From the NCBI RefSeq assembly GCF_001592205.1, contig NZ_BCWM01000011.1, forward strand, positions 1-64,000: DNA of 64,000 nucleotides, read 5' to 3'. A program made the translations under genes and the position numbers. Shown one piece after another: positions 9,262 through 17,372 of the stretch; positions within the stretch are counted from its first letter, which is position 1; each line of letters opens with the position of its first letter. The notes beneath the pieces were generated by a model. The model was not told where the DNA came from. It searched no databases and worked only from the letters and a program-made list of their open reading frames with translations. Origin of the DNA: Brevundimonas vesicularis NBRC 12165 (GTDB lineage Bacteria > Pseudomonadota > Alphaproteobacteria > Caulobacterales > Caulobacteraceae).

Positions 9262-9501
9262 TCAGTGGGCCTCGGGTGCGCGGGCGGCGGGGCTCAGATA
9301 TTCGTTCTCGTCGTGGGCCTGGGCCGACAGGACGAAACGCCGGTCGCAATAGCCGCACTCGATGAAGTCGTCCTCGCCCATGTCCATATAGACCAGCGGA
9401 TGGCCCAGGGCCCCGCCGCCGCCGTCGCAGGCCACGCGTTTGGTCGAGACGACGATCTCTTCGGGCGGCGGGATGATGGCGTCGGAATGGCGGGGAGGCA
9501 T
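9262..9501 (-). CDS. Zinc-finger domain protein (CHCC type)
   Basis: A 79-aa protein with one small zinc finger of the CHCC/NDUFS6-like type: a Cys in VACDGGGGALGHP, the following His, and CGYC in DFIECGYCDRRFVL. In mitochondria related fingers belong to a complex I subunit; in alphaproteobacteria this small protein is widespread and its exact role is uncertain. The ATG at 9501 fits the family length; the upstream in-frame extension is low complexity. Confidence 0.85.
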   Translation of the reverse strand: MPPRHSDAIIPPPEEIVVSTKRVACDGGGGALGHPLVYMDMGEDDFIECGYCDRRFVLSAQAHDENEYLSPAARAPEAH

Positions 9502-9557
9502 GGTCCGGTCCGGGTCTGAAAGGCTTGCGCGCTTCCTAGGCGGCGCAGGCCGGAAGG

Positions 9558-9854
9558 TCAAACCTCAGCGGTCCGGCGACCCAGCAGCCGGTTCAGCATC
9601 GCCTTGCGCTTCTTAAACAGGGTCAGGCCCAGACAGGCCGCGCCGACCCACAGACCGATCTCGCCGATCAGCAACAGGGCGGCGCCGGCGATGGCGGCAT
9701 GCGTCATTTCTATCTGATCGGTCTTGCCCGCCAGCAGCGCCAGTCCTCCACCGACATATCCGATGGCGCAGACAGCCATGGCGACGAAGCCGATCAGGCG
9801 GGTGCGGGTCAGGGGCGTCCTGGCTTTTTTAATGGGGGTCACGGCGTTCTCCAT
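9558..9854 (-). CDS. Small two-helix membrane protein (transporter suffix domain-like)
   Basis: A 98-aa inner-membrane protein with two hydrophobic helices, residues about 20-42 and 54-78, and a basic C-terminal tail (LFKKRKAMLNRLLGRR). It resembles the short transporter suffix domain proteins seen alone or fused to transporters; no activity can be assigned. The ATG at 9854 is preferred over a TTG one codon earlier. Its start faces the ABC ATPase gene across a region that contains inverted repeats. Confidence 0.7.
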   Translation of the reverse strand: MENAVTPIKKARTPLTRTRLIGFVAMAVCAIGYVGGGLALLAGKTDQIEMTHAAIAGAALLLIGEIGLWVGAACLGLTLFKKRKAMLNRLLGRRTAEV

Positions 9855-9863
9855 CAAGTTCGG

Positions 9864-9878
9864 TTGTCTTTATGACAA
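9864..9878. promoter_or_regulatory. Inverted repeat, possible operator
   Basis: TTGTC-N5-GACAA is a perfect 5-bp inverted repeat 10 bp upstream of the small membrane protein start, in the divergent region shared with the ABC ATPase gene. A perfect TGACGTCA palindrome follows at 9900-9907. These could bind a dimeric repressor, but no regulator gene is adjacent. Confidence 0.35.
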
Positions 9879-10027
9879 GCAAGCTAGACATGTTGATTGA
9901 TGACGTCAAGCATCATTGACACATGGACAGGTCTGCTTGTCGGATGGCGTCGGCGAGACAGGTTGGCGATTGCGGTCACTCGCCCTACCTATGCCGCTCG
10001 CCGTCCCGTCCGAGTGAATAGCCGACC

Positions 10028-11002
10028 ATGTCAGAGACCCCCGCCCTGCCCGACAACGCCATCGCGGTGCGGGGACTGAAGAAGACCTATGCCGGGTCCA
10101 AGAAGGCCGCTCCCAAGACGGCCCTGCGTGGCGTCGATCTGGTCATTCCGCGCGGCTCCGTCTTCGGCCTGCTTGGCCCGAACGGGGCGGGCAAGTCGAC
10201 ACTGATCAACATCCTGGCCGGCGTGGTGAAGAAGTCCGAGGGCTCGGTGACCATCTGGGGCCGCGACATCGACAAGGAGCCGCGCGACGCCGCCGCCGCC
10301 CTGGGCGTCGTGCCGCAGGAGATCGTCGCCGACGTCTTCTTCACCCCGCGCGAATCGCTGGAGGTGCAAGCGGGCTTTTACGGCGTGCCTAAGGACGAGC
10401 GCCGGTCCGACGAACTGCTTGCCGCGCTCGGCCTGTCGGACAAGGCCAACGCCTATGTCCGTGCCCTGTCCGGCGGTATGAAGCGCCGGCTGATGGTGGC
10501 CAAGGCCTTGGTCCACAATCCGCCCATCCTGATCCTGGACGAGCCGACGGCCGGCGTGGACGTCGAACTGCGTCGCCAGCTGTGGGCCTACGTCCGCCGC
10601 ATCAACGAGGAGGGGGTGACCATCGTCCTGACCACCCACTATCTCGAAGAAGCGCAGGAGCTTTGCGACACCATCGCCATCGTCAACCGGGGCGAGGTGG
10701 TGGCCTGCGAGCCCACGCCGCAGCTTCTGCGCCGTCTGGACAGCCGCAATGTCGTTGTGACCCCTGAAACGCCCCAGGCGACGCCGCCGGTGCTGGCCGG
10801 TTTCGAGGTTACGCCTCGTCCGGGCGGCGCCTTCGCGGTCGCCTATAAAAAGGGGCAGTCTTCGGTCGAGCTGGTCATCAACGCCGTGCGCGCCGCCGGC
10901 GTCACCATCGCCGACATCACCACCGAAGATCCGGATTTGGAGGACGTCTTCCTAGCCCTGACCTACGGCGACACGTCGCGGGTCGATCCGACCAGGGACT
11001 AA
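10028..11002 (+). CDS. ABC transporter ATP-binding protein
   Basis: A 324-aa ATPase of the ABC-2 (drug or polysaccharide export) type. Walker A is GPNGAGKST, the signature is LSGGMKRRL and Walker B is ILILDEPTAGVD, followed by an H-loop TTHYLEE. Residues beyond about 230 form an extra C-terminal domain. The usual partner permease is not beside it: the next gene is a hydrolase on the opposite strand. Either the permease is encoded elsewhere or the protein serves several transporters. Its stop codon overlaps that of the convergent hydrolase (CTAA). Confidence 0.92.
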   Translation: MSETPALPDNAIAVRGLKKTYAGSKKAAPKTALRGVDLVIPRGSVFGLLGPNGAGKSTLINILAGVVKKSEGSVTIWGRDIDKEPRDAAAALGVVPQEIVADVFFTPRESLEVQAGFYGVPKDERRSDELLAALGLSDKANAYVRALSGGMKRRLMVAKALVHNPPILILDEPTAGVDVELRRQLWAYVRRINEEGVTIVLTTHYLEEAQELCDTIAIVNRGEVVACEPTPQLLRRLDSRNVVVTPETPQATPPVLAGFEVTPRPGGAFAVAYKKGQSSVELVINAVRAAGVTIADITTEDPDLEDVFLALTYGDTSRVDPTRD

Positions 11003-11880
11003 TCGACCTCGGCTAGGAATTCGAAGATCGCGGCCTTGGCCTCGGCCTCGTCCAACATGGGCGCGTGGCCGATGCCGGGAACCTCGACATAGGCCATGGT
11101 CGGGGCCGCCTTCTTCATCCGCGCGGCGATGTCGGCGCTCAGCAGATCCGAGGCAGCGCCCCGCACCAGCAGCGTCGGCTTCTTCTTCGCGAGGCGTCGG
11201 AACATGGGCCACAGGTTCGGGACCAGCGCCTTGGCGCCCGCCGCTCGGATCGGCACGGCGATGTCCGGATCGTAGTCCAGCGCGATCTCGCCGTCGGGCT
11301 GCTGGCGGAAAATGCGCCGGGCGAAGGCGTCCCAGTCCGCATCCGTATAGTGCGGGAACGCCACCGCATTGATCCGCTTCGCATAGGCCGCCGCATCGGC
11401 CCAGGAGCCGATCTCGACCGGCTGGCCGCTGTAGGCGGCGATGCGCGCCAGACCTTCCGGCGCCACCTCCGGCCCGATGTCGTTCAGGATCGCGGCGACC
11501 ACCGCCTTGGACCGCATCGCCGTCAGCGCCATGGTGATCAGCCCGCCCATCGAGGTGCCGACGAAGACCGCTTTATCGATCCCGGCCTGCTCCATCAGGG
11601 CCAGCACGTCGCGCGCATAGACGTCGGGCATATAGGTCATGGCGTCGGGCGCACGGTCCGACAGGCCACGTCCACGCACATCCACGGCCAGCACCCGACG
11701 CCCGCTCTGAGCCAAAAGCGGCGCGATGGCTTCGAAATCGGCGCTGTTGCGGGTCAGGCCATGGATGGCGATCACCGGCGGCCGCGCGACGCCGGGACCG
11801 GGCGCATAATCACGCGCAAAGAGCGTGAGCCCATCCGGCGAGGTCCAGCGGCGTTCAACGAATGGATAGGGCGCGCTCAT
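10999..11880 (-). CDS. Alpha/beta hydrolase
   Basis: A 293-aa alpha/beta-fold hydrolase. The nucleophile elbow is GTSMGG (Ser about residue 111), the oxyanion region is IAIHGLTRNSADF and the catalytic His lies in GIGHAPMLDE near the C-terminus. There is no signal peptide, so it is cytoplasmic. Substrate unknown; the family includes esterases, lactonases and C-C bond hydrolases. It is transcribed alone and overlaps the ABC ATPase stop by four bases. Confidence 0.88.
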   Translation of the reverse strand: MSAPYPFVERRWTSPDGLTLFARDYAPGPGVARPPVIAIHGLTRNSADFEAIAPLLAQSGRRVLAVDVRGRGLSDRAPDAMTYMPDVYARDVLALMEQAGIDKAVFVGTSMGGLITMALTAMRSKAVVAAILNDIGPEVAPEGLARIAAYSGQPVEIGSWADAAAYAKRINAVAFPHYTDADWDAFARRIFRQQPDGEIALDYDPDIAVPIRAAGAKALVPNLWPMFRRLAKKKPTLLVRGAASDLLSADIAARMKKAAPTMAYVEVPGIGHAPMLDEAEAKAAIFEFLAEVD

Positions 11881-11943
11881 TGGCGATGTCCTCCGATTTT
11901 GGATCAGAGTAATTCACCAGCCGAGGAAATGCGACGCCCGGTC

Positions 11944-12453
11944 TTAAAGACCCACCACATCGCGCACGAAAGAGTCCAGATCGCCGCCTTCGAAGAGATA
12001 GCCCGCCACCCCGGCCCGCTCTCCGGCCTGCAGATCGCGCGTCTGATCGCCTATGATGAAGGACTGAGCCGGGTCCAGATGGTGCTGGGCGATAGCGCGC
12101 AGCAACATGCCCGGATTGGGCTTGCGATCAGGGTGATCAGGATGGCGATAGCGCGCCTCGATCGCCTCGGGATGGAAGGGCGCGGAATAGACGGCGTCGA
12201 TGATCGCCCCCTCTTCGGCCAATCGCGCGACCAGCAGATCGTTGAAGGCGTTCATCGTCTCTTCGCTGAACAGGCCTCGCGCCACGCCCGACTGGTTCGT
12301 CACGATCACGGTGCGATAGCCGGCCTTGTTCATCCGCCGCACCGCCGCCGCCGCGCCGGGGATCAGCTTCAAATCCTCGGGCCGATGCGGATAACCGCTG
12401 TCCTCGATCAGCACCCCGTCCCGATCCAGAAAGGCGGCGGGCCGGCCGGTCAT
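11944..12453 (-). CDS. HAD-family phosphatase, GmhB-like
   Basis: A 169-aa HAD phosphatase of the histidinol-phosphate/heptose-bisphosphate (GmhB) group. Motif I is FLDRDGVL, motif II TNQSG and motif III/IV GDQTRDLQAG. In classical GmhB a four-Cys/His zinc loop precedes the RKPKPGM segment. Here the region reads APFHPEAIEARYRHPDHP then DRKPNPGM and has no cysteine, so the zinc site is absent. The start overlaps the end of the AGE epimerase gene by four bases (ATGA), which suggests a joint role in sugar-phosphate metabolism. Confidence 0.88.
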   Translation of the reverse strand: MTGRPAAFLDRDGVLIEDSGYPHRPEDLKLIPGAAAAVRRMNKAGYRTVIVTNQSGVARGLFSEETMNAFNDLLVARLAEEGAIIDAVYSAPFHPEAIEARYRHPDHPDRKPNPGMLLRAIAQHHLDPAQSFIIGDQTRDLQAGERAGVAGYLFEGGDLDSFVRDVVGL

Positions 12454-13526
12454 GCGTCGCTCCGAAGCAATTCCGAAAAGGCGGTCATCAGGTGATAGAG
12501 GCTGGACGCCGGCGCCGCTTCATCGTGCGAGCGGCAGTCGGCGTCGTAGCTGTCCACCCATAGGCCCGGCACGGCGGTCGCCAGATGCGTGTCGAACACG
12601 GCGGCGATCAGTGCCGAAACGCCGGTGTCGCCAAAACTCAACCCTGTGCGAATGGCCTCGGTCTGGGACCACAGACGCCGCCCGCCATCCAGCACCTCTC
12701 CCGCCGGGCCGATCTCACGGATGGCGAACCCGTCGCGATAACCGCGTGCTGTCGCTCGGCGATGCAGCGCCGTGGCCAGATCTGAATCGTCCCCACTCTG
12801 TTGTAACAGCCAGGCCCATTCTTCGAGGTGGCCCGGCTCGATCACATAACCTGTCGCTGGATCGGCGGACCAATCCTCGGTGAAATATTCGCGGATCGCG
12901 CCGTCGATCAGGAAGCGGTGTTTGCACAGGTCCAGCGACACCCGCGCCGCCGCTTCGAACGCTGGGTCGGGCGCAATCGCCTGCCAGGCCAGCATGGCCT
13001 CCAGCATATGCATGTGGGGATTTTGACGCCGCGGCAGGCGTGGCGGCAGCGCCTCTTCCCATCCCCCATGCGAAGACGCCATCAACCGATCGATCGCAGC
13101 CAGCGTCTCCACCGCCAGAGGCCGCGCTCGCGCATCACCCAGGACGCGGTGCGCCGCCGCGAGCGCGAACAGAACGAAGGCCAAATCATAGAGATCAGGC
13201 GTCTCATCGACCACAACGCCGTCGTCATCGGTTGCCGAGACCCAAAGGCCGTCGTAACGTCGGCGACTGGATATCAGTTGATCCAGCCCGGCCTGGGCCA
13301 CCGCACGGCCCTGCGCCCATCCCAAGGCGGCCGCTTCGCAAAACACATAGACCTGACGCGCCTGAACCCGCGTGCGACGACGAAGACCGGTCACCGGCCG
13401 GCCATCGAAATCCAGCTGCTCGAAGAAGCGCCCCTGCGCATCCACGCCCCGCTCAGCCCACAGCGGCAGGGCATGGTCGAACAGCCAGTTCGAAACCCTG
13501 GTCCGGGCGGCGGAAAGCTTCGTCAT
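12450..13526 (-). CDS. AGE-family sugar epimerase/isomerase
   Basis: A 358-aa (alpha/alpha)6-barrel protein of the N-acylglucosamine 2-epimerase family, which also covers mannose/glucose isomerases and mannose-6-phosphate isomerase-like enzymes. Visible family segments are RRTRVQARQVYVFCEAAALGW, NPHMHMLEAMLAW and a C-terminal H in SLYHLMTAFSELL. The substrate cannot be read from sequence. It is coupled to the HAD phosphatase by a 4-bp overlap and has its own upstream region divergent from the DegT aminotransferase. Confidence 0.88.
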   Translation of the reverse strand: MTKLSAARTRVSNWLFDHALPLWAERGVDAQGRFFEQLDFDGRPVTGLRRRTRVQARQVYVFCEAAALGWAQGRAVAQAGLDQLISSRRRYDGLWVSATDDDGVVVDETPDLYDLAFVLFALAAAHRVLGDARARPLAVETLAAIDRLMASSHGGWEEALPPRLPRRQNPHMHMLEAMLAWQAIAPDPAFEAAARVSLDLCKHRFLIDGAIREYFTEDWSADPATGYVIEPGHLEEWAWLLQQSGDDSDLATALHRRATARGYRDGFAIREIGPAGEVLDGGRRLWSQTEAIRTGLSFGDTGVSALIAAVFDTHLATAVPGLWVDSYDADCRSHDEAAPASSLYHLMTAFSELLRSDA

Positions 13527-13702
13527 GGCGCTGGCTTAGGACGCAAGCCGACGGGCGCCAAGACCTGTGTGCGGTAGCAAAGGGCAACGCGATGTGACGC
13601 CGCGCGATTTGGCCCGCGCGCCCGATCTTGCTAGGACGACCCGACATTCGCGGCCCGCCTGTCCGGCCGCCGCCCCCGATTCCCCCGTGGAGAGCGTCCC
13701 CC

Positions 13703-14866
13703 ATGATCCCCTTCATCGACCTTCAGGCCCAGCGCCAGCGCCTCGGCGGCAAGATCGAGGCCGCCGTTCAGGAAGCCGTTGTCGGCGGCGCCTGGGTCAT
13801 GGGTCCGCAGGTCCGCCAGTTCGAGGCCGACCTCGCCGCCTTCGGTCAGGCCAAACACGCCTTGGGCTGCGGCAACGGCACCGACGCCCTGATCCTGCCG
13901 TTGATCGCCTGGGGCGTTCGCACCGGCGACGCCGTCTTCTGCCCCAGCTTCACCTTCACGGCCACGGCCGAGGTCGTGCCGTGGCTGGGCGCCTCGCCCG
14001 TGTTCGTGGACGTCGACGCCCACACCTACAATATGGACCCGGCCAAGCTTGAGGCGGCCATCGAAGCGGTCAAGGCCGAAGGTCGCCTGACGCCCAAGGT
14101 GGTCATCGCCGTCGATCTGTTTGGTCAGCCGGCCGACTATCCCGCCATCCGCGCTATCTGCGACCGCCACGGGCTCAAGCTGATCTCGGATTCGGCGCAG
14201 GGCTTCGGATGCACCCTGAACGGCGACCATCCGCTGAAGTGGGCCGATGTCACCACGACCAGCTTCTTCCCGGCCAAGCCTTTGGGCTGCTACGGCGACG
14301 GCGGGGCGGTGCTGACAGACGACGACGATCTGGCTCAGGAAATGGATTCCCTTCGCGTGCACGGCAAGGTCGTCGCCAAGGACCTGGAGGCCGGCGCCGC
14401 CGCCTTCGCCCACGACCCCAAATATCTGGCCATGCGCATCGGCATGAACAGCCGGCTGGACACCATCCAGGCCGCCATCCTGATCGAGAAGCTGAAGGTC
14501 TTCGGTCAGGAGATCGAGTGGCGCAACCGGATCGCCGCCCGCTACAACGAACGCCTCGCACCCCATGTCTCGGCCGTGCCCCACGTCATCGACGGCGGCG
14601 TTTCCATCTGGGCGCAATACACGATCGAGCATGAGGATCGCGACGGGCTGGCCGCGCACCTGAAGGATCGCGGCGTGCCCACCGCCGTCTATTATCCGGT
14701 GCCGATGCACATGCAGCCGGCCTATCAGCGCTTCCCGCAGGGCGCGGGTGGCCTGCCGGTTACCGAACGGCTGAGGAACCGGGTCCTCAGCCTGCCGATG
14801 CACGCCGATCTGGACGAGGCGACCCAGGACAAGGTCGTCGCCGCCGTCGCCAGCTACAAGGGCTAA
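13703..14866 (+). CDS. DegT/DnrJ/EryC1/StrS aminotransferase
   Basis: A 387-aa PLP-dependent nucleotide-sugar aminotransferase. The start MIPFIDLQAQRQRL, the phosphate-binding GNGTDALILPL, the SDSAQGFG aspartate region and the Schiff-base Lys in SFFPAKPLGCYGDGG are all present. Such enzymes aminate 3-keto or 4-keto sugars linked to UDP, GDP or dTDP. The next gene is a Gfo/Idh dehydrogenase 4 bp away, like the WbpE-WbpB pair that builds 2,3-diamino sugars of surface polysaccharides. The ATG at 13703 has GGAGAG upstream; an upstream in-frame Pro/Arg-rich extension is not credible. Confidence 0.92.
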   Translation: MIPFIDLQAQRQRLGGKIEAAVQEAVVGGAWVMGPQVRQFEADLAAFGQAKHALGCGNGTDALILPLIAWGVRTGDAVFCPSFTFTATAEVVPWLGASPVFVDVDAHTYNMDPAKLEAAIEAVKAEGRLTPKVVIAVDLFGQPADYPAIRAICDRHGLKLISDSAQGFGCTLNGDHPLKWADVTTTSFFPAKPLGCYGDGGAVLTDDDDLAQEMDSLRVHGKVVAKDLEAGAAAFAHDPKYLAMRIGMNSRLDTIQAAILIEKLKVFGQEIEWRNRIAARYNERLAPHVSAVPHVIDGGVSIWAQYTIEHEDRDGLAAHLKDRGVPTAVYYPVPMHMQPAYQRFPQGAGGLPVTERLRNRVLSLPMHADLDEATQDKVVAAVASYKG

Positions 14867-14870
14867 GCCG

Positions 14871-15803
14871 ATGCCGAACACCCCCGCCCTCAAGATCGGC
14901 GTCGCCGGCGTCGGCGTCATGGGCCGCAACCATGCGCGCGTCGCCTCCGAGATGCGCGAGTTCGACCTGACCACCGTCTTCGATCCCGATGCGGTGACGG
15001 CCGAGGGAGTCGCCGCCGCCTATGGCGCATCGCCCGTCACGACGGCCCAGGCCTTCGTGGACGCCGGTCTGGACGCCGCCATCGTCGCCACGCCCAACCG
15101 GTTCCACGCCGAGATTGGCGTCGCCCTCCTGGAAAAGGGCGTCCACGTCCTTGTCGAAAAGCCGATCGCCGCCAGCGTCGCCGACGCCCAACGCATGATC
15201 GATGCGGCCAAGGCCAATGACCGGGTCCTGATGGTCGGTCAGGTCGAGCGCTTCAATCCTGCGGTCGAAACCGTGAAGCGCGCCGTGACTGACGACGACA
15301 TCATCTCGATCCAGATCACCCGGGTTGGTCCCTTCCCGCCCCGCATGGGCGAGGTCGGCGTGGTCATCGATCTGGCCGTGCACGACATCGACATCATCCG
15401 CCACCTGACGGGCTCCGAGATCGTCGAGGTGCAGCCGCAACTGGCCCGCACCCGCGCCGACCGCGAGGACACGGCCCTGCTCCAGTTCCGTCTGGACAGC
15501 GGTGTGATCGCCCATATCACCACCAACTGGGTCACCCCCTACAAGACCCGCACGCTGCAGGTCGCGACCAAGACCAAATTCATCGTCGCCGATCTGATCA
15601 CGCGCCAGGTCACCGAGTATTTCGGCCAGCAGCCGGACGGCTCCTATTCGACCCGGATGCTGAACAACTGGCCGGCCGAACCGCTTAAGAAGGAGCTGGA
15701 GGCCTTCGCCCGGGCCATCACGACCGGCGAAACGCCAGCCGTCACCGGTGAAGACGGCCTGCGCAATCTCGAGGTCGCGCTGCGCTGCCTCGGCGAGCAC
15801 TGA
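14871..15803 (+). CDS. Gfo/Idh/MocA family oxidoreductase
   Basis: A 310-aa NAD(P)-dependent sugar dehydrogenase. The Rossmann motif is GVAGVGVMGRNHARV, the conserved EKP motif with catalytic Lys is VEKPIAAS, and VIDLAVHDIDIIRHLTG holds the conserved Asp and His. Located 4 bp after the DegT aminotransferase, so the two are one operon. A reasonable inference is oxidation at C3 of a UDP-sugar followed by transamination, as for WbpB/WlbA with WbpE. The acetyltransferase of that pathway is not adjacent. Confidence 0.92.
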   Translation: MPNTPALKIGVAGVGVMGRNHARVASEMREFDLTTVFDPDAVTAEGVAAAYGASPVTTAQAFVDAGLDAAIVATPNRFHAEIGVALLEKGVHVLVEKPIAASVADAQRMIDAAKANDRVLMVGQVERFNPAVETVKRAVTDDDIISIQITRVGPFPPRMGEVGVVIDLAVHDIDIIRHLTGSEIVEVQPQLARTRADREDTALLQFRLDSGVIAHITTNWVTPYKTRTLQVATKTKFIVADLITRQVTEYFGQQPDGSYSTRMLNNWPAEPLKKELEAFARAITTGETPAVTGEDGLRNLEVALRCLGEH

Positions 15804-15850
15804 TCGGATCAGGCCCCGTTCTCGCCGCAAAACCTGAGGAAGAGAAACGT

Positions 15851-16354
15851 ATGCGCCGTATCACCGCCACCGCTCTCGCCCTGATCGTCGTCGGTTCGGC
15901 GGCGGCGCCCGCCCACGCGGACGCCCGCTACCTGGCCTATAATGCATCGGACCGGATCACCCAGGCGCTGACCAAGGGCGTCACCTTGCAGGTGCGGCGC
16001 GGTCTGTTCGGGGCGGTGCAGGTCGAGCGTCTGTTCTCCACCACCGCGCGCGGGACAGCAGGCTTCACGCGCGGCGGGCCGGACGCCGCGCGACGCGTCC
16101 TGCCCCAGGGCGCCGAGGAAAACGACATCTATGCCATCGATCAGGACGGCGACGGCCGCGGCCTGTCGCGCGCCCTGTGTCCCGGCGCCGACGAGGTCTG
16201 GCTGATCATGGGTCGCGTGCGTGCGCCTCGTCCCCTGACCATGCAGGCCGTGGGTCGGTGGTCGGACGGCGCCTATCGGCACTGCGTGACGCTCAGCTAC
16301 GACTGGCGCGGCGAATGGGCGACAGCCCCGCAGGCGCAAACGCCACGAGACTGA
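15851..16354 (+). CDS. Secreted protein of unknown function (167 aa)
   Basis: Begins with a Sec signal peptide (MRRITATALALIVVGSAAAPAHA, cleavage likely after AHA) and has a mature domain of about 144 residues with two Cys (RALCPGAD and YRHCVTL) that could form a disulphide. No family is recognised. A clear GAGGAAGAGA precedes the ATG. It lies 47 bp after the dehydrogenase gene and may be part of that operon. Confidence 0.75.
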   Translation: MRRITATALALIVVGSAAAPAHADARYLAYNASDRITQALTKGVTLQVRRGLFGAVQVERLFSTTARGTAGFTRGGPDAARRVLPQGAEENDIYAIDQDGDGRGLSRALCPGADEVWLIMGRVRAPRPLTMQAVGRWSDGAYRHCVTLSYDWRGEWATAPQAQTPRD

Positions 16355-16427
16355 TCCGCGTCCAGACTGTTTCATAATGAGCACGCACAAGCGGACAATT
16401 GTGACGATTTGACTTTTATATTCGTCA

Positions 16428-16545
16428 GTGACACTTTGAGCACACGAGCGGCGGCGGCCGTTCTACCGCCCTGGAATATCCCCCTCCCCGGCGGCGAGAG
16501 AGACGAACCTCCCAGAGCCCGGCCCGTCGCGGTCGGGCTTTTTTT
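16428..16545 (+). ncRNA. Candidate small RNA or xth leader
   Basis: The 217-bp gap before xth holds a possible promoter (TTATAT at 16416-16421), a TGACGA/TCGTCA inverted repeat (16402-16427), two C-rich anti-ribosome-binding stretches (CCCCCTCCCC about 16480-16489; CCTCCC about 16508-16513), a GGCGG/CCGCC hairpin near 16455, and a strong terminator ending at 16545. This fits a transcript of about 118 nt. It could equally be the 3' end of the secreted-protein transcript or an attenuator for xth. The 5' end is a guess. Confidence 0.35.
16516..16545 (+). terminator. Rho-independent terminator
   Basis: AGCCCGGCC (16516-16524) pairs with GGTCGGGCT (16531-16539, one G-T pair), closes a 6-nt loop and runs into seven T residues (16539-16545). 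It lies only 26 bp before the xth start, so it ends transcripts from upstream or acts as an attenuator. Confidence 0.85.
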
Positions 16546-16571
16546 ACGCCGCGCGCCTGCTAGACGGGGGC

Positions 16572-17369
16572 ATGACCCTTCGCCTCGCCACCTGGAACAT
16601 CAACTCCGTCCGCCTGCGCATCGACCAGGTCGCCCGCTTCGTCGCCGAACGCGCGCCCGATGTCCTGATGCTGCAGGAGATCAAATGCACCACGGACCAG
16701 TTCCCACGCGGCGCCTTCGAGGACATGGGCATGCCCCACCTTCGCGTGGCGGGCCAGAAGGGCTGGCACGGCGTCGCCATCGCCAGCCGCCTGCCGCTTG
16801 AGGACAGCGACACCTTCCAGGTTTGCAAACTGGGTCATGCGCGCTGCGTCTCGGCCCGCGTGTCCGGCATCGACGTGCAGAACTTCTATATCCCGGCCGG
16901 CGGCGACGTTCCGGACCGGGCGCTGAACCCCAAGTTCGACCACAAGATGGACTTCTATGAACAGCTGACCGCGATCGTGGCCAAGCAGGACAAGTCTCGC
17001 CCCCTGGTCATGGCCGGCGACTTCAACATTGCACCGGGAGAGGGCGATGTTTGGAACCACCGCTACATGTCCAAGATCGTCAGCCATACGCCGATTGAGG
17101 TCGAGACACTGAACCGGCTCCAGGAGACGGGCGGTTTCGCCGATGTGCTGCGCGACCGTTTTCCCGAGCCTCAGAAACTGGCCAGCTGGTGGAGCTATCG
17201 CGCCGCCGACTTCCGCAAATCGAATCGCGGTCTGCGCCTGGACCACATCTGGACCTCGCCCGGCCTGACCCCCGCCGTGGTCAAGGACACCGCCCGCATC
17301 CACGACGACGTCCGCGAATGGGATCGTCCCAGCGACCACGCGCCGGTCACGGTTGATCTGGACGTCTGA
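16572..17369 (+). CDS. xth: Exodeoxyribonuclease III
   Basis: A 265-aa exonuclease III/AP endonuclease of the ExoA-XthA family for base-excision repair. Motifs include ATWNINSVR (Asn), LQEIKC (metal-binding Glu), AGDFNIAPGEGDVWN (catalytic Asp and Asn) and the C-terminal SDHAPV (catalytic Asp-His). Length is standard and the start MTLRLATWN is the family start. The preceding terminator implies its own promoter or attenuation control. Convergent with the MocR gene, 3 bp apart. Confidence 0.96.
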   Translation: MTLRLATWNINSVRLRIDQVARFVAERAPDVLMLQEIKCTTDQFPRGAFEDMGMPHLRVAGQKGWHGVAIASRLPLEDSDTFQVCKLGHARCVSARVSGIDVQNFYIPAGGDVPDRALNPKFDHKMDFYEQLTAIVAKQDKSRPLVMAGDFNIAPGEGDVWNHRYMSKIVSHTPIEVETLNRLQETGGFADVLRDRFPEPQKLASWWSYRAADFRKSNRGLRLDHIWTSPGLTPAVVKDTARIHDDVREWDRPSDHAPVTVDLDV

Positions 17370-17372
17370 TCC

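Noticed and set aside
12087-12160. Two GGCGATAGCGC-like sequences inside the HAD phosphatase gene, similar to an arm of palindromic repeat copy 3
   Set aside because: They lack the second arm and the GGGC inner hairpin, and both are explained by codons of the phosphatase. They are chance matches.
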